A stretch of 64,000 nucleotides of DNA from Apricaphanius iberus (Eukaryota > Chordata > Actinopteri > Cyprinodontiformes > Aphaniidae), in NCBI GenBank assembly GCA_028564705.1, contig JAPXFQ010002820.1:174501-238500 (forward strand), in the 5' to 3' direction. Of the stretch, positions 9,306 through 19,486 are shown piece after piece. Position 1 is the stretch's first letter. Every line of letters starts with the position of its first letter. The notes under the pieces are model-generated. The model made no database searches, was not told where the DNA came from, and saw only the letters and a list, made by a program, of their open reading frames with translations. Position numbers and translations under genes: made by a program.

Positions 9306-10389
9306 GAAAATGTTATCGATCTCTGAATTCATCTCATAAAAAATGGGATTAAAAACAAAATTGTTGCGCTTATATTTTTGTTCAGTGTATATAAGACCAG
9401 TTTAAACACTCTACCATTTAATAGTTTAAAAATTTATAGAAAACGTGCCTATAAACTGAGAGGATGTAAGAACTTCAGGATGAGAACTATAAGAAAATGT
9501 TTTGTTTTTTGCAGTGTGTGGTACATAACTTTGGAATAGGTTGAGCACAGAACTCAGACACTCCAATACTATTCACTCGTTTAAGAAAATATAACTATGT
9601 ATCTTGGCAAGTTACAGAATTGAGGATATATTTTGAATGTAGCCAGTTGTAAACCACATTTGGTCAAGAAATATAAAGGGTATGTGCCCCTGGTGGATGT
9701 GTAATATGTATTTGTATTTGTTAGTATTGAGTTAAAAGTACCATATAATAAATACAATTGTTCACAGTGGTTGAAGTTCCCAACTTTGACTTTTTCTAAG
9801 CCCCCTTCAAGCAGAGAAGGATGTAATGTATAAATAATTAAAATACTGTTTACTGTATGTCTCCTAATTTTCATGTTCTTTGATGTATAATGCATACATT
9901 GATTAAAATTAATTTATATTAATTTGGACATTCCTTGCTGATATGTTTTTGTTTATTTTTTGTTTTTATTACTTGAAATAATTATCAATACCGAATATTT
10001 TCCCTATGTTTTTGTAATCACGAGAACCACTCCTGATAGGTTTGAAAAGCTTTGATACAATTTTCCATCCAATTGTATTTCAGATTAATGGCAGGGAAGA
10101 TTAATGGTAACTTCTACTGTCCACTGTAGTCTTGTTTGTTGCATACATTGAGCCACATTGTAACAATTATAAAATAATACAATTTCTAAGACAAATATAT
10201 TGTTTTATATAAATGCACATTTGAAAGCATACTGTTATGTTTAGAAGTTTTACATGTTAAAGTTTTTGCTGTTTTAAAAAAAAATATATATACTGAGTTA
10301 TAAAGTCATATTTTAAAATCTTTTCTAGACAGAGCTAAATAATCTTTGCTCCATCCGTTTATTTGAACGGTTCTGCTGCCTCTTCAGCC
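9306..10389. other. AT-rich flank of the first-exon segment
   Basis: No gene seen. It is similar to 48900-50090, so it belongs to the segmental duplication. Confidence 0.5.
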
Positions 10390-10712
10390 TCTAGAGAGAA
10401 CTGTTAATGAATCATCATTTGATTCAGACGTGATTAATTTAAGAACCGACTTTAAACAAACCTGACCTGGAGGAAAACACACTTCTAGCTGCAGGCGGAA
10501 CTAAAGGAAACACAACTGTTTCTGTCGTCAGTTTTCGTTTTCGGACCTGCAGCGGAAGTAAACAACAAGGCGCTAGCAGCGTCAGCTTCCGGGCTTCCAT
10601 CTGTTGTATCGTCGGCTGGAAGACTGTTTCTGCTGTGTGAGCGGAATATTTCGGTATCTGCAGTAACAAGATATTCGGTTCATCATCAGAGAGAACTGAT
10701 CAGAACCTCCAG
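10390..10712 (+). promoter_or_regulatory. Putative first exon/promoter A of a zinc-finger gene
   Basis: A locally GC-richer block conserved with 50095-50415 and, more weakly, 25570-25795. Shared words include gcggaagtaaacaacaaggc, gcgctagcagcg, ctgtgtgagcggaatatttc and agagagaactgatcagaac. It ends at a conserved AG|GTTTGTTA donor-like site (10712/10713). I see no good in-frame start, so it is probably 5' UTR. The block lies about 8.7 kb before the acceptor of copy 2 (exon from 19418) on the same strand; pairing them is inference. Conservation among duplicates while the surroundings diverge suggests a promoter or exon. Confidence 0.5.
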
Positions 10713-11412
10713 GTTTGTTAACCGTACAGTTCTGGATAGATTAACGCTGGAACACAGAGAATAAGATCAGGAAACAAGTAGATAGCACAGATGGAGCAAC
10801 ACGTGTTCGTATTTTCTTAGCAGTTCCCTTTTTTTTCACCTTTATGTTTGAGAAACTGGAAACTGTATGAAAACATTCTGAACAAATAATAGATCAGTGG
10901 CTTTTTGAACTAAAACTATTTATCTAAAACCATCCCAGTAATGTATGTACAGTATTTATTTAGAGAGGGGCGCAACAGAAATGTTGATCAAAATGTCTTG
11001 ATTTTTGTAAAACAATTTTAAAAAAACTGAAACACAACTTTTTTTTTATTAAATAACACGAGTTGGCATAAAAAAAACTGACCTGACTCCCCCTGGTGAA
11101 CATTGATCCTTTTCATCAGATCAACCTCTAATATGTTGAGAAAAACTGGAAGTAAATCCCGAGAGTCATAGAGATTGCAGATATAAATACGTAAAAACTG
11201 GAAAATGTTTCCCAACTGGTTCCCAACAGTCTGAGCCGTTCAGCAGTAGGCCTATTTATATTCGCTTCAGCCGTCAGTGGACAGCAGTAGAACGGGGGTG
11301 CTCTGGACAGGACAAATTCTGCTTTTAGTAATGTTTAAACTACCCAAAACACAGTCATTTTACCATGTTTATATTCCCCTTGGACTTACTAACGCCTCGG
11401 AAGTGCTCCTTG

Positions 11413-12115
11413 ATGGGGAGCCTAAGTCTCCTCCTCTTCCTGGTCCCCAAACCGAAAAAATTATGACTAGAACTTGATCAAGCGATAAAAGTTATTCTCT
11501 TTTCCGCTGTCTTAGGTCCTGAAACCCACATATGTTGTACTTCGGTTAAATGATAACTAATGATGTTCATTTCAAATGTGTTTGTCTAGTGATTTGGGAT
11601 TTATTTGATTGTAAAAAAATTCGCATTTAAAATGCCTACAAATCAGAAGTCGCATATATGGTGTCATTTGGATAACGGGCATTAGCTATATCAGTAAAAC
11701 ACTCACCTAGAGCTTGTAGAGCTTCTCCTCCATGCTGTCTCTCATTCCACCGACTGCTTAATCCCCGACATAGCTGCTACTTTCCACATGGTCAGATTTA
11801 TAGAGGTTTTCTCCGTGTTTAATGCTCCTTTCTTCATCCTGGAGGCTACGACCCTCACTCTCCTTCCTGCAGCTGTAGTCAGCTAAATGTTTTTACACAA
11901 AACCCAAAGTAATGTTTGCCTCTGGTCGAAAATCAGCCTTTTCTCTGCATAAAAATTCGTTTTTAATATTCACGGACATCATATGTTCGATCCACGGCGC
12001 ATTTCAAACTGGATCAGAAAATAACTTATCGCTCCATTGACTCTCATTCATTTTTTTTTTTTGCATTTGGGGACCCATGGACAGGAAGTAGAAGGGCGTG
12101 ACTTAGGCTCCCCAT
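11413..12115. mobile_element. Fold-back element of about 0.7 kb
   Basis: The left arm ATGGGGAGCCTAAGTC (11413-11428) is repeated perfectly in inverse at 12100-12115. The homology of the arms continues more loosely inward (ggtccccaaa, gcgataa-agttatt) for about 100 bp each side. I see no coding capacity and no clear target duplication; the superfamily is undetermined. Confidence 0.6.
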
Positions 12116-12261
12116 TTAGGGCGGATTCTTTCTTCGCCTCTTGGTTGCATTGGTTACCAATGAAACGCCTAGCTGGCTTAAGTCGATGCGGAATATTCAC
12201 CAGATGATTGGGGTTGACAGTTTATGGCAGACATTGGGTATGTTGGAGGCAGGATATGATC

Positions 12262-12289
12262 CAGATAGATAGAGATAGATAGATAGATC
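12262..12289. repeat. GATA microsatellite
   Basis: An imperfect run of gata units with one interrupting aga. Confidence 0.85.
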
Positions 12290-12416
12290 TGTAATATACT
12301 TGGCGCTGGTAAATTTTATTAGCTGAACTTGAGTATGATTTTGGTAAGCATTCTACGCAAAGTGTTATAACATTTTAATTTGTGATTGTCTGGGCTTTTT
12401 CTGCAATAGTCTCTCA

Positions 12417-12711
12417 TAGGGCTGAGCAGATAACCAAATTTTCAACATTGCGATATTAAAAAGTGATCGCAATAATCGGGTGGCATGTTTTAATCATTAT
12501 GTCACCTTGTCATCAAGTTAACTGGCCAATCAAGTCGCAGAAAAACTACTATCAGTTAGCCGTAGTACGCACTGTCTCTATGCAACTTTAATAGTCAAGG
12601 TTATATTTAATATATTTTTCATTATTTATGTTTTGATTAGACAAAAATCTAATTGAAAATGAAGATCGTTCAATATATTGAAATTAATTCACTAATAATC
12701 ACCTGGCCCTA
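12417..12711. mobile_element. Small non-autonomous hAT-like element
   Basis: Termini TAGGGCTGAGC and, in reverse, TAGGGCCAGG. Flanking 8-mers gtctctca and gggtctca agree at 6 of 8 positions. No coding region. Confidence 0.45.
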
Positions 12712-13473
12712 GGGTCTCACTATATTATGAGTAAAGCTGCTTTACTATTCTTGTTGAAAAAATTGTCCATGTCATTAACTGTTGATCAAAAGTTCAGTCC
12801 GTAGCTCTCTGTAATTTCCCCACCTGTCCTGACTGACTATCGTGTACAAACAAGCTAACCAGCATAACTACCGTTTTTCAGGAGGATCTGCCCGGAGGTA
12901 AACTGACGAAAAGAGGGCTGCCGTACACTGGCGCCACTGGGCCCTCTGACCAACACCAGTTGGCAAACTGGCTCAAGAACCAACAAGGTTGTCAATCAGG
13001 GTGACAGGGTGAGTTCTGATCTATTCCCTACACAACAAAGGCTTAGTTTAGACAGTTTTGACAAAAAGAACATGGGTAAAATAATCATCTTAAGCTGGAA
13101 TGCAATGTTCTGGTGTATGTCTTATCCAATCTTCTTGTCAAATAAAGAGTATAAATTAGAGCTACAAACAGACTCCAACGGCCCTCACATTTTAGCACCT
13201 CTGCTGCCTGTATCACGATCTCATGTATGTCACAATTCCACCTCAACACAGCATTAGAGTTTACATCTTCTACAATCAGGGACACTCATTCATGATAGAA
13301 AACTGTTTCTTTGTTCTCACTGGCTGGGTTAAAGGGATAGTTTGCATTTTTAGACATGAAGTTGTATCCTATCCTTAACAGCAGCATAGTGCATTAACAT
13401 TGAACCAACTCTGTGATCACCTCCTGGTCAGAATCTCGATGTTCAAAGCTTTGTCGTTTTGCTAGAGCATGTA

Positions 13474-13921
13474 CAGTACAGACCAAATGTTTGGACACGC
13501 CTTTTCATTCAATGTGTTTTCTTTTTTTCATGACTCCATTGTAGATTCTCAATTAAGGGCATCAAAACTATGAATGAACACATGATGTGTTGAATTACTG
13601 TATGTACTTAAACAAAAAGGGTGAAATTCTTCACCCGAAATCGTTTTCCAACAGTCTTGAAGGTGTTCCCAGAGATGCTTAGTACTGGTTGGCCCTTTTG
13701 TCGTCACTCTGCAGTTCAGCTCACCTCAAATCATCTTGATTGGGTTCAGGTCCGATGACTTTGGAGGCCAGGTTATTTTACACGTTTTTGTAAAAGTACA
13801 TAATTCCATGTGTTCATTCATAGTTTTGAATTCTTCAGTGAGAATCTACAATGTAAATAGTCATGAAAATAAAGAAAACGCACTGGAGTAGAAGGTATGT
13901 CCAAACTTTTGATCTGTATTG
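13474..13921 (-). mobile_element. Internally deleted Tc1-like element with transposase relic
   Basis: Terminal repeats are CAGTACAGACCAAATG and, reverse-complemented, CAATACAGATCAAAAG, both continuing GTTTGGACA. They are flanked by TA at 13472-13473 and 13922-13923. On the minus strand a decayed Tc1 transposase C-terminus is readable: SDLNPIKMI, a stop, then GELNCR...LWEHLQDCWKTIS. Most of the transposase is missing, so this is a dead deletion derivative. Confidence 0.85.
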
Positions 13922-14291
13922 TATATCATTTGTAATGATGTAATCATTGATTAGGAGAGACTTTCCTGATAGAGATCTAATATTTAGTGCAGCCGCTTTA
14001 ATATTTCTTTCAGTGAGAGATTATTTTTGCCCAGTATTATATTCAGATTCTGTACTGTTCGGTTATAAGTATTTTTAGTGTGTAAGGATCTATTGCTTAT
14101 ATTTAACTGGTATTTTACTTTCAGAATGTGAATGAAAGTGACCGGACACATTTTGGTTGGAATCATGCAGTCTGGTAACGGTGTCTGGTTGACATCAGAT
14201 ATCAGACACGGTTAGGTGGAGTGGAGAGCATACTGTTTATAATTAGTAGGGGTGTGTGGCCCCACTTTCGGTGTCAGACGAGTCCCTTGGT

Positions 14292-14622
14292 TTATTTGGG
14301 TTTGAAGGGCTTCGGAGAACGACTTAAATGGCGGGATGACCATTGATGATGAGGATGAAGGTTTTTAGGCATCGGCTGGTGAGTTTCTGCATAGAGTTGA
14401 ATCTGCATGGTCAGCTGGAGTTGCTGGAGTCGCTGCTGGAGGTGTTGGGGGGTGACGTAGTAAGTTAGCTGTTTTAGCTGATGTGTTTCTGCACAGAGTT
14501 GCTGAAACTCTGTGTTTCTTTCGAAGGTCATCAGGCGCCATTGCTTTTGGGTCAGCTGATTTGTCTCTAGCAGGCTTATCACTGAAGGGTGCAAGTATGT
14601 CATGGTCTCTGTGTGTTCCAGC
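14292..14622 (-). other. Q/H-rich open frame interrupted by a hAT insertion
   Basis: On the minus strand a frame is open from just after a stop at 18062-18064 to 17998. It is interrupted by the hAT element (14623-17997), then continues from 14622 to a TAA at 14292. Removing the element and one 8-bp duplication leaves 128 uninterrupted codons. The inferred peptide is rich in Gln, His and Leu with repeated AETHQ words. I do not recognise it. It may be chance, a low-complexity repeat or a former gag-like or host frame. Confidence 0.3.
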
Positions 14623-17600
14623 TAGGGCTGTTGCTATGGAATATTTTAGTAATCGAGTATTCTATCGAATATCCTGATTGATTAATCGAGTAATCGAATA
14701 AAGCACACCTTTGCTACACTAAGGTTCAGTTATAAATATACAGTATAATGAAAACAAGATCTTTAAATGCTAGGTATGAAACATGTTTTATTGCAATCTT
14801 ATGCAAAAATAGTATTTGAGTCCCTTTACAGAAAAAAAGAGAAACTAAAATTACTTTCATCTTACCATTTGAGATGAAAATACAAATAATAATCTAGCTT
14901 AACATTCCCTGAAACAAAAGGCACATTAAAATATAAATAAAAATACTATTTTTATAATCAAAAATAAAATAATCACAGCTATCCTTCTTCGTTAAAACAA
15001 AGTGCCTTAAATCGTGTCTCTAACAGTGTATTTGAATTGTGCAACTTTACATGTTCAAAACTAACGTATGACTGGAATTTGGCACAAAGTTCTATAACTG
15101 TGAACAAGGATTTGGTGCTCTGTCCCCAAGAGAGACTGTATGGGGAGTGTGAGTACAAGCTACCCAAGGAGTGTGTGGTTGCAGTGAAGGAAGGTGAGCA
15201 TATCTACATGCTCAGGGCTGAGGCTTGTCCTCTTCTTTGATACAATGTTACCTGCTGCTGAAAACAACCGCTCGGATGGGGTGGATGGAGCTGGAATGCA
15301 GAGCAGGGAGTTTGCCAGCTTCGCCAGTGCTGGAAAGCGTGGTTCATTTGCTTTTTAATATATCAGTGGATTATCCTTCTTAGGAAGGGACTGTTCACCG
15401 AAATAGGCCAAGACCTGTGACAGTAGGTGAAAAAAAAAATTGAACTTGTGCTTTGCATAATGTTTGAAATAAAACATGCAATATTTTTCTGTTCTAGTTG
15501 AACATTTGAAATTATGTACTGCTTTATAAGGAATTGCTACCAAAATAAAGAAAAGAAACCAAAAATAAAGCGTTATTTATATTAACCTCATTCTGTATAG
15601 CTTCATTTGACAGTTGCTCTTAATCTTGCTCTTCATCGCTGCTGGTGGAGTCCGAGTCCAGGAATGATGTAGTTATCTGACCTGTATGTGCTGCAGATGG
15701 GGAGTCCTCTGCTGTGCTGGATGCTTCATTTCCACTTCCAGTGGGCCTTACTTGCTGTTTGACGGCAAGTGCCATGGTTTGTAATGAGTTCTTGACACTG
15801 AATGCTTGGTCAGCAGGTAAGAACTTTAGTTTGCTAAACCTGGGGTCCAGCGCAGCAGCAATCAATGTGATGTTTGGAGACTCAGGTTTGAACTCACCCA
15901 ATGCTTTCCCTCTGGTTGTGACCTGTTCTATCGCATTAGTTTGGAATGACACCACAGGTGGTGATGTGAGATCCTGTCCTGACGCTGCAGTGTCTTCTCA
16001 ATTTTTTCAACAATACGAGGAACTGCAGACAGGTTGACACATTGCTCTCCACTCATAAACACTGTGGCTGAGTGGAAGGGCTCAAGGACCTGGTTCAGCT
16101 CCTCAATCAGGCTCCACTGGTCAGGCTTGAGATCAAGGTAATGTTTCCCTCTCTGGGTCACTTCTGGGTCAGACAGTGTAGCAGTCACTGGCCATCTTTG
16201 TTCTTGCGGCCTGGACAACATGGCATAGGTGCTGTTCCAGCGTGTGCAGACATCTTGTAACAGCATGTTCCCTTTGGTCCCCGTTTGCTTGACCTTTAAC
16301 TTTGTGCATGCAAATTCTCTCTTCTTAAAGTGTTCAACAAGAGTTCTTGCTGCACCAACACACCTGGAAATGGCCTGTTGCTTTTTAAAGAGTTTTGCAC
16401 AACCAAGTTGAGGGTGTGTCCTGCACATATTACTGGCTGCCATCCATGCTTTGCATATAGAATCTTTGTTGCTGGTACAACATTAGCACCATTGCCTTGA
16501 TTTTCCTTGGTGGAATGTTGAATTTGGCAATTACCTCCTCAATCCCATCTGCAATGTTTGTAGCTGTGTGTCCCCCCCCAAAGGCATAGCCGTAAGGCAA
16601 TGAGACACAATTTTCCAGATAGTGGCATGTCATCCCCATATAGGGCTCTGTTGCCATACTTGTCCAGATGTAAGTAGCAAGTGCCACAGTGTCAGTCTCT
16701 TGCAGGGCATTCTTTATCTTGTTTTTGAGGTGTTCATATTTTTCTTCCAACCGCTTTGTGAAGAAGTACCCGGATGGAAGCACATAATTTGGTTGGAAAG
16801 TGGCAATCATTGCTTTGAAGCCAACATCCTCCACCATGCTCAGTGGGCGCTTGTCTGTAAACAGCATATTTAGTACAGCTGCGTGTGTTGGGGTGCAGGC
16901 AGGTCCTTTCAGCAGAAACCTGTCTATGACAGGCTGTGATGGTTTACTGAAAAAGAAGCAAACATAAAATAACTTAAGACATATTAAATGTTAAATGTGA
17001 TCTCATAAGCCTTCCAGAGCCGATATAATGCAAACTCAAATGAAGACACGTTTTATGTTTAATCTGTACCCTAGAGCAGATCTAAACACACACACCATTT
17101 TCCACTGTGAATTTGTAGATCAGCTATGTTAAAATTTCTTAAGTATATATTCTACAAAGTTAGGGGAAAGTTGTGAAATCGATGTCATGGAGTAGGGTAG
17201 AAGTACAACAACAGTAGGCATCTGGGATGTAGTGGCAAGGTACAATTATATTAAATAGGAAGCAAATTAATAAAAATTAACTGGAATTTGGGAATTATTT
17301 CAACAAACTGAACATTCGTTTTTGTTTTCAGTGTAAGAATTGTTGAGTAAAAATGTTATTTCTTTTCTAAATCATATCTGTTAAAATCTCATAAAAACTT
17401 ATTTAAAAAATGATATTGTTAAGTAAAATATGAATCAACATTATACATTGTAATTCTAATAATTAACAATTTATTTTACAGACAGGACGTTAGCGTTAAC
17501 ATTTACATCATGAAATAAAAGTTGATTTACCTCGTCTCAGGTCGACTGCTAATGCCCTCAATTGGATGCTTCCTAGATAGGTGCTGGAGCATCGAACTGG

Positions 17601-17997
17601 TGCTATTGTGTTATGTGAGCTCCACCTTACAATCTTTGCATACTACTGCATTTTCCTCCGATTTTACTGTGAAGTGATCCCACACCTTGGACAACTTTTG
17701 TCGCTTCTTATTTCCCTCGTTTTAATGTTGCTCTTTTCCACTGCTCACGCCGGCGTCTGCCATTGTTGGCTGTCGGTTATTCTGGCAAGAAAACTCTGGA
17801 ATTAAGGATCGCTGAGCGCTGTACAGGGCACGTATAATCGGTGACGTAAACGTGTTGGCAGCGCATAAAGAATCCGTGTTAAAGACAGGCTTTTCGAGCT
17901 AAGGTCGTCTTAGCGAGGCATCGGAGGCAGCGGAAATTCCTCAAATATTTTTTGTAATCGAATCATTCGAGTTGCTCGAGGAATCCCAACAGCCCTA
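14623..17997 (-). mobile_element. hAT transposon with ZBED-type transposase (dead)
   Basis: The two ends share TAGGGCTGTTG as inverted termini, and the element is flanked by the perfect 8-bp duplication GTTCCAGC (14615-14622 and 17998-18005), the hAT signature. Its 3375 bp carry a spliced but broken BED/hAT transposase on the minus strand. Subterminal TAATCGAATC-like repeats lie near both ends. Confidence 0.9.
15160..17763 (-). pseudogene. ZBED/hAT transposase pseudogene
   Basis: Exon 1 (17763-17531, ATG, donor gtaaat) encodes a BED zinc finger: KVWDHFTV, CKDC and QHLSRKH. Exon 2 begins at 16946 after tttttcag with KPSQPVIDRF and carries the RNase-H-like core, including TRWNSTYAML and ALDPRFSKL. 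A third exon after ctactgtcacag (about 15428 to 15160) gives the hAT dimerisation block STPSERLFSAAGNIVSKKR. Four in-frame stops (two in the BED exon, one at the end of exon 2, one before the dimerisation block) and frame changes near 16435 and 15940 break it. It resembles ZBED1/ZBED4-like fish transposases and is not a host ZBED gene, because it lies between matching hAT ends. Confidence 0.88.
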
Positions 17998-18269
17998 GTT
18001 CCAGCTGGTTGGCGACCACTGTGTGTCTCAGCTGATACTGTGAGAGCTGCGTCTGATGTCTTTATCTCGGTTTTAGAACAGGGCGGTGAGTTCACATGAG
18101 GCAACAAGTTCAAGAGATAAGGCCTCTGACCTTTTTATTAATGTTACGTTCATTTTTTGTAAACAGATATTTTATAAATTATTATTATTATTATTTAGAA
18201 ATGGAATTGACCTTTCAGCACTGATAGTTTTAACAAACCTGCTGAATCACGATTAAAGCATGATTAAAT

Positions 18270-18640
18270 CCAAGAAGTCTTTCTTTAGAATTTCAGATTT
18301 TTTCAGAGAGATATCAGGAGCTCCAGCATGAACAACAATTTATTTCTAGCTCTGGATTGTTCTCAATAATCGACGGAATCCTCTCAGAAATTTCTTTTAT
18401 TGTCATATGTGAACAATGAAAGGCAATTGTACTGATGCAGAGCTGTTCAATACCTTTGATCGATCCATCATGAATAACAGCAAGCATTTTCCCCTTCTTG
18501 CTGTTCTCTGTTCTCTTTGGCTTTTTGTTGCTGTTCAGTTTATCTTTGTTTAAATTTCACTGGCCTTGCTGTGAATCTCCCACTCTCAGCGAGCTGGGAC
18601 ATGGGAAGCTGAGAGTCGTAAATCTATTTTCTAAGGGGAT
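18270..18640 (-). pseudogene. SGNH-hydrolase-like LINE ORF1 fragment
   Basis: The minus strand reads NRFTTLSFP, then AVIHDGSIKGIE, TIKEISERIPSIIENNPELEI and, after a frameshift, VHAGAPDISLKKSEILKKDF. The blocks match in order the GDS and HxGxxDI blocks of the SGNH/GDSL domain found in some fish LINE ORF1 proteins, with the catalytic-Ser block changed to HDGS. A related relic is at 58660-59080. Confidence 0.55.
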
Positions 18641-19200
18641 AACCGGAGTTGCTTCTTGTATATAATGCAATATCAATTACAGAGATGTTGGAGATACTTA
18701 AACATTTGCTAATAACTAAGTCTTGAGTGTGCCTTGATTGTGTGTTGGTTGTTTAACATGTTGGGTTAGGCCAAAGTTATGGAGAGTGTCACTTATGACC
18801 CTTTTCCAATACGGTCGCTTACGACCTGAATGGCATGGCACTGTTTGGAACAGGTAGTTTGTGTTTTTCCATTACCATCTCAGGAGCACAGCAGTGGGTG
18901 AGGACATGGGCGGGCTTATTTCAGAATCAGAACCAGATTGGCCATTAAAGCTGCAGCTTCGGCATTTAGGACATCGAAAAACTGTGAATATTGGTAGGTT
19001 TTTGTCAGGTCGCCAAGAGCAATGGAGCTGCGATCTGGGCTGTTATCAACTTCGACGTCGGGATTGGTGAAGTCTGTGTGTGAAATAACGGACAAACCCC
19101 TGTGAGCCTACAGTGACAGGAGGAAGAATTTGGTTCGCTGGTAGTAGCAGCAGAGAAGCAGGAGGTCTCAGCGGTGATCAAAGAGCTGGAGCAAGACTGA
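18640..19200. repeat. TE patchwork in the intron before copy 2
   Basis: 18650-18800 is similar to 33095-33185 plus 34945-34985 in the unit of copy 3 and, on the minus strand, reads as LINE endonuclease remnant. 18800-18930 (for example ttccattaccatctca and gtgggtgaggac) resembles, in inverse, the arm at 34805-34944 of the MITE in the third unit. Confidence 0.5.
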
Positions 19201-19486
19201 CACAGTTATCTGCTTCCATAAGCAGTGGTACAACGTGCACAGTTGGTTGCTAACTAAAGACTTTTTGCCCCAATGTATTCCCCTACAGGACCAAAATCTT
19301 ATTTTGTAATTTGATTTTAAAATGGTCTGAATTTTCCCCTAAAATGTAGCTCTTGTGAGATATTATCCCAATCTATTCCCTACATTAATGTTGTTCTATT
19401 CTTCTTGATTCCCTCAGGCCTTCCACAGCATCATATCTGTTACTAATTGGGAAGTTCTTGCTGAACACGTTCTCAAAACTGAAGAG

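Larger units (their letters stand above)
8480..10890. repeat. Segmental duplicate, copy A (partner about 47940-50600)
   Basis: Collinear similarity runs through attataaagtaaatgcagag, the GGAT-tailed retroposon, tataagaccagtt, ggcagggaagat, and the first-exon segment as far as tatgtttg-gaaactggaaact. The copies differ by many substitutions and indels, and the partner carries an extra LINE 3' end (48600-48885). The duplication includes the 5' end of a zinc-finger unit. Confidence 0.7.

Noticed and set aside
15037..15240. Plus-strand frame near the left part of the hAT
   Set aside because: It is opposite the hAT dimerisation exon, which has clear family motifs on the minus strand.
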